A stretch of 6,207 nt of DNA from Chlamydiales bacterium. GTDB taxonomy: Bacteria; Chlamydiota; Chlamydiia; Chlamydiales; FEN-1388. Where the stretch lies: assembly GCA_021372185.1 (NCBI GenBank), contig JAJFUY010000324.1:1-6207 (forward strand), given 5' to 3'. The notes under the pieces were generated by a model, which worked only from the letters and a program-made list of their open reading frames with translations, had not been told where the DNA came from and searched no databases. Position 1 is the first letter of the stretch; each line of letters begins with the position of its first letter. Shown here in pieces: positions 1 through 6,135 of this stretch. The position numbers and the translations under genes were made by a program.

Positions 1-734
1 ATTCCACATTTGGCCTCTCTTACGATATAGCCCTTTCTACAAGGCCAGAAAAAAACACAATTGGATCAGATGAAGCCTGGGCGCTTACTACAAATTCACT
101 AAAAATGGCTCTAGAGACATTTGGAAAGCCCTACATTATCCAGGAGGGTGACGGCGCCTTTTATGGCCCAAAAATTGACCTAAAAGTGCATGATGCCCTA
201 GGAAGAACCTGGCAGTGTGGAACTATCCAGCTTGATATGTCACTTCCAGAGCGCTTTGAGCTAGAATACACCAAATCAGATGGTACAAGCGCACGTCCAA
301 TTATGCTTCATAGAGTAATTTACGGCTCTATTGAGCGCTTTTTTGGCTCTCTCATCGAGTTTTATGCAGGACGTTTCCCTCTATGGCTAAGCCCATCACA
401 AGTGGCTGTGATATCGATTGCAGATAGGCACGTTGAGTATGCAAAATCTGTAGCTGACGCCTTTGGAGCTTGCGGATTTATTACACATCTTGATGATACA
501 AGTGAATCTGTATCCAAAAAGGTGCGTGATGCACAGCTTGCGCAATATAACTACATTCTTACAATTGGCGATAAAGAAGTAGAAAACAAAACCATGAACG
601 TTCGTACTCGTAATAACGAGGTACTAGGTGAAATGACACTCGATGCTCTCTTGGATGTCCTTAAGAAAGAACGAACAGACAAAAGCATTGATTCACCACT
701 TTCTACTAAAAAAGACAGCGAAGGAACTTCGTAA
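1..734 (+). CDS. thrS: Threonyl-tRNA synthetase, 5'-truncated by the window edge
   Basis: This is the C-terminal 243 residues of threonyl-tRNA synthetase, which charges tRNA-Thr with threonine in the cytoplasm. The reading phase begins at base 3; the missing part, about 60% of a typical ~640-residue enzyme, lies upstream of the window. The visible start (LSTRPEK, then IGSDEAW) and GAFYGPKIDL, WQCGTIQLD and PIMLHR belong to the class II catalytic core. The His codon at 309-311 matches the third zinc ligand of the E. coli enzyme, and the Arg at 336-338 in GSIERF is the motif 3 arginine. From FPLWLSP onward comes the anticodon-binding domain, with IGDKEVE and NVRTR typical of the family. A polar tail of about 19 residues follows the last conserved helix. 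The stop overlaps the start of parA (TAATG). Nothing suggests damage; the identification is secure. Confidence 0.97.
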   Translation, partial: STFGLSYDIALSTRPEKNTIGSDEAWALTTNSLKMALETFGKPYIIQEGDGAFYGPKIDLKVHDALGRTWQCGTIQLDMSLPERFELEYTKSDGTSARPIMLHRVIYGSIERFFGSLIEFYAGRFPLWLSPSQVAVISIADRHVEYAKSVADAFGACGFITHLDDTSESVSKKVRDAQLAQYNYILTIGDKEVENKTMNVRTRNNEVLGEMTLDALLDVLKKERTDKSIDSPLSTKKDSEGTS

Positions 735-1507
735 TGACAAAACAAATACTAGCAGTAAGCAGCTTCAAAGGTGGCACAGCAAAGACCTCTACAAGCCTTC
801 ACTTAGGGGCAGCTTTTGCCAAATTTCATAAGAAAAAGGTACTGCTGGTAGACTTTGATGCCCAAGCAAACCTCACAATGGGCTTAGGGCTCGATCCTGA
901 TAGTGTAGACAGCATGGCACCGGTGCTTCTTGGTACAAAGGAAGTAAAAGATGTCATCCAAAAAACCTGTATCCCCAATTTAGACTTAGTTCCAGCTGAC
1001 ACTTGGCTAGAACGCGTTGAAGTTACAGGGGCACTTGCTGCTGATCGCTACTCACACGAGCGGCTCAAGCAGATTTTAGATACCGTTAACTATGATTATA
1101 TCATCATAGACACGCCACCATCCCTTTGCTGGCTTACAGAATCTGCCCTCATTGCTGCAAATCATGCGGTGGTTTGTGCTACATGCGAATTTTACAGCGT
1201 AAAAGGCCTTGAGAGACTCTCTGATTTTATGAGCACAATAGCCGAGCGTCACCCAATGGAAATTTTGGGCGTTGTTATCTCATTTTGGAATGCACGCGCC
1301 AAAAACAATAGCGGCTTTTTAAAGATTATAGATAAAAGCTTCCCAGGCGGATGCTTTGATACGAAGGTTCGACGTGATGTAAGTGTAAATTCAGCTACAG
1401 TATACGGAAAACCAATCTTTGAAATTGATAAGCTCCACAAAGATAGCCGTGCGGCAGAAGATTTTAAGAGCCTTGCTAAAGAAATTGTCCAGAGGTTAAA
1501 AAAATGA
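734..1507 (+). CDS. parA: ParA/Soj-family ATPase, chlamydial Pgp5-like type
   Basis: A 257-residue ParA/MinD-superfamily ATPase, the class that drives chromosome or plasmid segregation by ATP-dependent dimerisation and DNA binding. The deviant Walker A motif is KGGTAKTS at residues 12-19, with signature lysine K12 and P-loop lysine K17. The A' motif is VDFDAQAN with D40 and D42, and Walker B is IIIDTPPS with D126. The C-terminal half (ILGVVISFWNAR, then TKVRRDVS, then DSRAAED) closely resembles the chlamydial plasmid protein Pgp5 and its chromosomal paralogue next to thrS. The start at 734 overlaps the thrS stop and has an AAGGA ribosome site at 721-725, eight bases upstream. The final four bases overlap the next gene. 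Residue 16 is Ala where Gly is usual, a tolerated but less common variant. Whether it segregates the chromosome or acts as a regulator, as reported for Pgp5, cannot be decided here. Confidence 0.93.
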   Translation: MTKQILAVSSFKGGTAKTSTSLHLGAAFAKFHKKKVLLVDFDAQANLTMGLGLDPDSVDSMAPVLLGTKEVKDVIQKTCIPNLDLVPADTWLERVEVTGALAADRYSHERLKQILDTVNYDYIIIDTPPSLCWLTESALIAANHAVVCATCEFYSVKGLERLSDFMSTIAERHPMEILGVVISFWNARAKNNSGFLKIIDKSFPGGCFDTKVRRDVSVNSATVYGKPIFEIDKLHKDSRAAEDFKSLAKEIVQRLKK

Positions 1508-2238
1508 CAAAGCTTGAAGATATGCTAGAAGGGCGTTTTAATTCTGGCAGCTCACAAAAAGTTAAAGCCTTAGCCAAACAATCAAATGATGGAAGGCTCA
1601 CCGGCTTTTCTGGTCTTTTTAAAGCAGTGGAACTTGCAGATCTTGAAAAGTCACGACTTGAAGATATTTTATATAAGCACACGCCAGATGATCGTCATGA
1701 TATTGGCTCAGATCTTCAGGCACTATTTAGTATTACATCAGAAATTAAGGCCATTACAAACCAAGCTGCCATACTGCATGGCGAGCGCATTATGCGTGCT
1801 CAGAAGCTGCTTAAAGGCTATAAAGAGGGCGCCTTTAGTGCATGGCTCGTAGCTACATATGGTAACCGCCAAACGCCCTATAATTTCCTCATGTACTATG
1901 AACTTATAGAAGTGCTGCCACAAGATCTAAAAACAAAGGCAGAAAGCCTTCCACGCCAGGTTATGTACACGCTAGCTAGTCGCCAAGCGCCTCTGGACAA
2001 GAAAAAGACTATCATTTCTTCCTATGCAGGCCAAACCAAACAAGAAATGCTCGAGCTCATAAGACAGGCATTTCCTCTACCTCCAAAAGATAAGCGTGGC
2101 GTTAGAGCTGCCCAAAACATCATGACATCGCTAGAAAAGGTCATTTCCTACTATAAGCGCCACGAAGATGAAATCGACTCAGAAGAGCGCCAAGAAATCG
2201 CCTCAACCCTAAAAAAGTTCCTCTACTTCGTAAAATAA
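1504..2238 (+). CDS. Pgp6-D family protein (chlamydial plasmid protein paralogue)
   Basis: A 244-residue soluble protein of the chlamydial Pgp6-D family (the plasmid protein is about 247 residues). I recognise it from its core at roughly residues 75-195: a stretch with HGERIMRAQKLL, then FSAWL, TPYNFLMYYEL, a segment of the YTLASR type, and FPLPPKD. The same pattern occurs in plasmid Pgp6 and in its chromosomal copy beside thrS and parA in Chlamydia. The protein is helical and charged, with no signal peptide or membrane segment; both ends are more variable. The plasmid version is required for plasmid maintenance in C. trachomatis, but its biochemical activity is unknown, so a ParB-like or accessory role here is inference from the ParA neighbour. 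The ATG shares ATGA with the parA stop and has AGAGG at 1491-1495, eight bases upstream. It is the last gene of this plus-strand unit. Confidence 0.85.
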   Translation: MTKLEDMLEGRFNSGSSQKVKALAKQSNDGRLTGFSGLFKAVELADLEKSRLEDILYKHTPDDRHDIGSDLQALFSITSEIKAITNQAAILHGERIMRAQKLLKGYKEGAFSAWLVATYGNRQTPYNFLMYYELIEVLPQDLKTKAESLPRQVMYTLASRQAPLDKKKTIISSYAGQTKQEMLELIRQAFPLPPKDKRGVRAAQNIMTSLEKVISYYKRHEDEIDSEERQEIASTLKKFLYFVK

Positions 2239-2249
2239 AAAAGAATACA

Positions 2250-2363
2250 TTTTTTACCGCAGAGAGAGAACAGAGAAATAGAGAGGAAAACCGCTTCGCG
2301 AATGGAGCGTATGTGGTTTTTTCTCTCTCTCTGCGCCCTCTGTTTTTTCTCTGCGGTAAAAAT
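2250..2363. repeat. Long imperfect palindrome rich in GAGA/CTCT
   Basis: The convergent intergenic region between the Pgp6-like gene and hemB is almost entirely one extended inverted repeat. The outer arms, 2251-2265 and 2348-2362, pair perfectly over 15 bases and contain ACCGCAGAGA. After a 3-base mismatch, AACAGAG at 2269-2275 pairs with 2338-2344. Further in, AAAACC at 2287-2292 pairs with 2315-2320. The tip holds the 8-base palindrome TTCGCGAA at 2295-2302, and alternatively CGCT (2292-2295) pairing with AGCG (2306-2309). The outer arms carry T before and A after the stem, the reverse of a classical intrinsic terminator, whereas the inner hairpin is followed by a six-T run at 2317-2322. 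It may act as a bidirectional terminator, but its composition suggests a dispersed, mobile-type palindromic repeat. Copy number cannot be seen here. Confidence 0.75.
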
Positions 2364-2379
2364 ATTTTTGTATTTGTAT

Positions 2380-3381
2380 TTACAGCGTGCGGGCGTATTC
2401 GAGGGCACCATAGGTGAAGATTCCATCACAACCTGCGCGTTTAAATGACACGAGCACTTCGTGATAGGCTCTTGTAAAATCCATGAAGCCTGCCTCGTGC
2501 ATCAGTTTTAGACAGCCATATTCTCCGCTTACATGAAAGGCGAATGTAGGTACCTGAAAAGTCTCTTTTACAGCTGAGATGACATCTAGATAGGGTAGGC
2601 CCGGTTTTACCATTACCATATCAGCACCCTCTAACAAGTCTTGAGATACTTCACGAAGGGCTTCAGCTTTATTTGCAGGATTTAAATAGAACGTTTTTTT
2701 ATCGCCTTTTCCTAAATTACCTAGCGACCCAATACCGCCTCTGTAAGGGCCATAAAAGGCCGAAGCATACTTAGCAGAGTAAGAGAGGAGTGACACATCC
2801 TGAAAGCCTGCATTATCTAGCGTTTTTCTTAATACACCAATCCTGCCGTCCATCATCTCAGAGGGCGCTATAACATCAGCGCCTGCCTGCACGTGCAGCA
2901 TCACACTTTTTGCAAGTAAATCAAGTGTCTTATCGTTATCAACCTGATCGCCCGTCATAAGCCCATCAAAGCCATGTGACGTAAAAGGATCTAGCGCCAC
3001 ATCAGAAATGACTCCCATCTTAGGGCAATGCGCTTTTAGAGCTTCTATGGCCCGTACAGTGAGCGAACGGGGGTTTAAAGATTCAGATGCGTGTTCATCT
3101 TTTAAATTTTGAGAAACAAAAGGAAAAAATGCGATGGCAGGAATACCAAGATCTACCGCCTCTTTTGCTTGTTCTACCAGCTCTTTGATTGATAACCGGG
3201 GAGAACCTGGCATACCAGCAATTGTGGGGTCAACGTCGTCTTCTCGTATAATTACAGTCCACACCAGATCCTGAGGGCATACTGAATGCTCTTGCACCAT
3301 ATCTCGTAGCCAAGGATGTCGCCGCAATCTTCGTGGTCGAATTGTAGGAAATTGACTTGTGGTAAAGGTAGGTCTGACCAT
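2380..3381 (-). CDS. hemB: Delta-aminolevulinic acid dehydratase (porphobilinogen synthase)
   Basis: A complete 333-residue porphobilinogen synthase, which condenses two 5-aminolevulinate molecules into porphobilinogen, the first common tetrapyrrole precursor for heme; cytoplasmic. The N-terminal RPRRLRR and MPGSPRLS segments are family typical. The two Schiff-base lysines are K204 (in SYSAKYASAFYGP) and K259 (in MVMVKPGLPYLD). The metal-site segment at residues 127-140, DVALDPFTSHGFDG, has aspartates and alanine where zinc-type enzymes have cysteines, so this is the magnesium-type (Pseudomonas- or plant-like) form. HVSGEYG near residue 283 is also conserved. Length is normal. On its strand, AGAGGA lies six bases before the ATG and supports this start. 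It is transcribed towards the Pgp6-like gene and away from the TMEM14 gene, apparently as a single-gene unit in this window. Confidence 0.97.
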   Translation of the reverse strand: MVRPTFTTSQFPTIRPRRLRRHPWLRDMVQEHSVCPQDLVWTVIIREDDVDPTIAGMPGSPRLSIKELVEQAKEAVDLGIPAIAFFPFVSQNLKDEHASESLNPRSLTVRAIEALKAHCPKMGVISDVALDPFTSHGFDGLMTGDQVDNDKTLDLLAKSVMLHVQAGADVIAPSEMMDGRIGVLRKTLDNAGFQDVSLLSYSAKYASAFYGPYRGGIGSLGNLGKGDKKTFYLNPANKAEALREVSQDLLEGADMVMVKPGLPYLDVISAVKETFQVPTFAFHVSGEYGCLKLMHEAGFMDFTRAYHEVLVSFKRAGCDGIFTYGALEYARTL

Positions 3382-3463
3382 GAAGAATCCTCTAAAGTTT
3401 TAAAACATGTTGCCATTCAAACTGGTTTTTAGCCACTATGAATGTTAAAACTCTGGATAATCT
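3382..3463. promoter_or_regulatory. Divergent intergenic promoter region (hemB / TMEM14 gene)
   Basis: This AT-rich 82-bp gap separates two divergently transcribed genes, so it should hold both promoters unless one lies inside a gene. On the plus strand, GATAAT at 3456-3461 matches five of six bases of a sigma-70 -10 box, but it lies only two bases before the ATG at 3464 and has no good -35 box at normal spacing. TTGCCA at 3410-3415 resembles a -35 box but is followed, 17 bases on, by a poor -10 (CACTAT). I find no convincing hemB promoter on the minus strand. Location is inferred from gene arrangement more than from motif quality. Confidence 0.35.
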
Positions 3464-3805
3464 ATGAACAACCTACACATGAACCGTTTTGATACACTCA
3501 TTACAGCATACAGCCTTCTTCTTTTAATTGGCGGGGTGGCAGGCTACTTTATGGCTGGCAGCATGGCATCGCTTCTTATGAGCACAATTTTTGCCATCTT
3601 ACTTATAAGCTCACTCTTTTTTGTACGAATTTCATCGATTATGGGAAATAGGGTGATCTTTAGCCTTCTTTCAATCTTGATAGTTTTTTTTGGATACCGC
3701 GGGTTGGCATCAGCTAAATTTATGCCATCTGGCATGCTGTGCATTCTTACTGCAGTAATACTCGGTTTTGCCATATCATGGAGAAAGAAAACGGTAAGTA
3801 CATGA
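3464..3805 (+). CDS. Small TMEM14-family (UPF0136) membrane protein
   Basis: A 113-residue, strongly hydrophobic protein with four predicted membrane helices at about residues 11-29, 34-54, 63-79 and 88-107. The order of motifs fits the TMEM14 family: YSLLLLIGGVAGY followed by AGS in the first third, then RGLASAKFMPSG, matching the family's 'R-x-x-x-T/S-x-K-F-M-P-A/S-G' signature before the last helix. Eukaryotic and plastid members (TMEM14C, FAX1) are linked to porphyrin or fatty-acid export; bacterial members are mostly uncharacterised, so no substrate is assigned. Location beside hemB is suggestive of, but does not prove, a link to tetrapyrrole metabolism. ATG 3464 has only a weak GGA upstream; ATG 3479, five codons later, is an alternative start. 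The stop overlaps the ankyrin gene start (ATGA), implying coupling. Confidence 0.82.
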   Translation: MNNLHMNRFDTLITAYSLLLLIGGVAGYFMAGSMASLLMSTIFAILLISSLFFVRISSIMGNRVIFSLLSILIVFFGYRGLASAKFMPSGMLCILTAVILGFAISWRKKTVST

Positions 3806-6135
3806 CTTTTTTCGAACAATTTTATGGAGCACATGTCAAGCATCACACGCATGATATGGAATTATGCGAGCTTGCTTTCTCTTCTAGTTCCGGGTTAACT
3901 TTAGAGCCTACAAGTTCATATAAGTTTTACCATCTTTGGACTACCTATTCCCTCCCTGACAACGTAAACCGTATCATAGATGCAGCTAAAACAGCCTTTG
4001 ACACCATAAAAACTTTTGATAAATCAACTCCAAAAGAGCGTATTGTACGCTTTTGTCAAACAGCAAGCCAAACCTGCTTTCATATCGACAGGCTAGTTAG
4101 ACGCGATCTTGTAAAGACCCCGCAAGATCTGGTATTACCAGATCTTCACGCAAATTTAGTTCGGTATGCTCATGAATTTCTTAGGGCACAATCCACGCTA
4201 TTAGAAGCAAATCCCGTACAGGTAGCCTGCCAAAATGGCAACCTACTTGCAGCTGTAGAGCTACTAGAGCAGTCAGACTGTATTAAGCACACCAAGGGTT
4301 ATCATACAGAACTTCTCAAAGTTGCCTACGAAAACAATAAATTAGCTCTTTGCCGTAAATTGATTCAGGAAGGCGCTGACCCGCTTGCGGCTTTTACAAA
4401 TAAATGCCAAGAACTGTGCACAGATTTTCTTTTTGATGCCATAACAGATGGCCTAGAAGATGTTGCACTCATCCTAGTAGAAGCTGGTGCCAACCTCCAG
4501 CATCGAAAACAGGGTAAGCTAGCACTTCACCTTGCTGCAAGTGCCGGTTTTTTGCCACTATTACAAAAGATGATTGCAAAAGGGGTCAACATTAATGCAA
4601 CAGATGATGTGGCAAATACCCCTCTTCATTATGCTGTACGAGCTCTTCAGAGAGAAACAGCTCTGCTTCTGTTGCAAAATGGTGCAGATGTAGCGCGGCT
4701 TAACGCTGAAAATGTGTGTGCCTTTTATCTTGCCGACGAACACCCAGATAAGGCTGCAGTTGCTGATTTTTACAGTCAGGTTCTAGCAGAGTTTGCCCCC
4801 TCAAAAGAACGCCTCTTACAAGATGGAATTTCAGGCTTTTTAGCCTCATGTAAAGAAACTCCAGGAACCTATATCAGGGGCCTTCATGGCCCAAATCCTC
4901 TAGTTATTGCGCTCTTATTTCAAGATATGGGACTTGCAGAAATAATAGCTGAACAGATGAACATGAGTCGTTACTTAACCTACTTCAAAAAACTACAGAG
5001 CAAATACCCCTTCTCTGATTGTTCAGCCTTACAATTTTGTACTCTACAACTTGACCGTAGCCACTTTCAAAAGCGCACGCCAGAGCTAGAACTAAAAGCA
5101 CCCTCTAGAGATGTATCTCTCAACGAGCTTTTAGATTTTGTAACAGCTCCTGTAAAAGTCGCCGGAAAACTTTACACAAAAACTGAAGTTTCTAAGCTTG
5201 TACGCGCTTTTATAGACCGTATCATAGGTAAGGCAGACCTGCCAGGACTTATGAATTCCGACATAACTAAAAAAAATCAGTTTTATGAGAAGCTACTGCA
5301 AGACTTATGTCTAAAAAATTGCATCATTTCACTTAAAGATGCGCCCAATGCAAGTAAGCTAGCAGATGTTGTGAGAGTAATTATCGAACTAGAACTTGGT
5401 GAACATTGTGCAGGAAGATATTTTGGAATACTTACAAAACTTACAAGATCTGTATGTACGCCTCTTCAGCTTACTTTTGAGGATGAGGTATATCTCATGC
5501 TGGCTGAATTTAGAGAACTCGTTTTAGAGCAATGCGTAGACCCTCAAAAAGACAGTAACCGAAATGACTATAACGACCTCTTAACTAAACTAGGAGCAGA
5601 ACTGAACATCCCAGGATTTGATAGCTGCCTCTATTTTCAAGACCTGCATGGCCATAGTGTTGTAAACACCGCCAGAGAGCTTTTTTTTAGATACTACACC
5701 CCAACCTCTATCATCAAAAATTGCCTAGAACCAGCTATTAAGCATAACGCCCCCTTTAGACAAAAATTTGAAGAATGGATGCTCCAGCAAATACCAAATG
5801 ATTGGGGCAACGCCCTTAGCAACTCACTTCTGGTAATACAGGCACGAGACGGAACAACAGACGAGGATATCCGCCTGTGGCTGCGAAAAAACGGTGTGGC
5901 CATATTGGATGGTGCCGTCAACTATGAAGAGGCTATACAAAGCGCACGACGTGCTGCCTACCTCCGAATGGAAGTATACGATGAAGACAACAACGTTCGC
6001 CCCCTCGCTCTGGGCCGCCTGCTTGCACGTTTAAGTACACCGGTAGTTACGTCGGGTCGTCTACAAGAAGAGTCATCGCCAAAAACTTTTGCGTGTGACT
6101 GGATGCTAGACATCATTGATATGGTCCGCCACTAA
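3802..6135 (+). CDS. Ankyrin-repeat protein with a large unassigned C-terminal region
   Basis: A 777-residue protein from ATG 3802. The frame stays open up to ATG 3739, giving 798 residues, but that would bury 67 bases inside the TMEM14 gene; the ATGA overlap at 3802-3805 favours the shorter form. Residues 1-135 are helical and unassigned. About five ankyrin repeats follow: degenerate ones near 137-163, 166-196 and 208-236, then clear ones at 238-268 (ALHLAASAGFLPLLQKM, GVNINA) and 270-302 (TPLHYAVRALQRETALLLL, NGADV). Another degenerate repeat may lie at HGPNPLVIALLF, further on. Residues ~305-777 are helix-rich and match nothing I know; I see no catalytic motif, signal peptide or membrane span. 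Ankyrin repeats bind proteins, and such genes in intracellular bacteria are often host-directed, so a secreted effector is possible but unproven. No strong ribosome site precedes 3802, consistent with coupled translation. Confidence 0.88.
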   Translation: MTFFEQFYGAHVKHHTHDMELCELAFSSSSGLTLEPTSSYKFYHLWTTYSLPDNVNRIIDAAKTAFDTIKTFDKSTPKERIVRFCQTASQTCFHIDRLVRRDLVKTPQDLVLPDLHANLVRYAHEFLRAQSTLLEANPVQVACQNGNLLAAVELLEQSDCIKHTKGYHTELLKVAYENNKLALCRKLIQEGADPLAAFTNKCQELCTDFLFDAITDGLEDVALILVEAGANLQHRKQGKLALHLAASAGFLPLLQKMIAKGVNINATDDVANTPLHYAVRALQRETALLLLQNGADVARLNAENVCAFYLADEHPDKAAVADFYSQVLAEFAPSKERLLQDGISGFLASCKETPGTYIRGLHGPNPLVIALLFQDMGLAEIIAEQMNMSRYLTYFKKLQSKYPFSDCSALQFCTLQLDRSHFQKRTPELELKAPSRDVSLNELLDFVTAPVKVAGKLYTKTEVSKLVRAFIDRIIGKADLPGLMNSDITKKNQFYEKLLQDLCLKNCIISLKDAPNASKLADVVRVIIELELGEHCAGRYFGILTKLTRSVCTPLQLTFEDEVYLMLAEFRELVLEQCVDPQKDSNRNDYNDLLTKLGAELNIPGFDSCLYFQDLHGHSVVNTARELFFRYYTPTSIIKNCLEPAIKHNAPFRQKFEEWMLQQIPNDWGNALSNSLLVIQARDGTTDEDIRLWLRKNGVAILDGAVNYEEAIQSARRAAYLRMEVYDEDNNVRPLALGRLLARLSTPVVTSGRLQEESSPKTFACDWMLDIIDMVRH
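4124..4146. repeat. Perfect 11-bp inverted repeat inside the ankyrin gene
   Basis: The arm AAGATCTGGTA (4124-4134) is followed after a single base by its exact reverse complement (4136-4146), giving a 23-base palindrome. It lies in coding sequence for residues around 108-115, before the ankyrin repeats, and does not interrupt the frame. It could form a small hairpin in the mRNA or cruciform DNA, or resemble a dimeric protein-binding site. Chance is possible; no function is claimed. Confidence 0.6.

Noticed and set aside
2250..2363. CRISPR-like or standard rho-independent terminator interpretation of the repeat region.
   Set aside because: There are no regularly spaced identical direct repeats with unique spacers, and the outer stem has T/A flanks in the wrong order for an ordinary terminator.
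2223..2429. 68-codon minus-strand frame spanning the convergent intergenic palindrome.
   Set aside because: It overlaps the end of hemB and the Pgp6-like gene, and its translation is low-complexity sequence derived from the inverted repeat.
3544..3852. 102-codon open frame on the minus strand opposite the TMEM14 gene.
   Set aside because: It is fully antisense to a well-supported membrane protein, shows no recognisable motif, and crosses the junction with the ankyrin gene; the opposite frame is open by composition.
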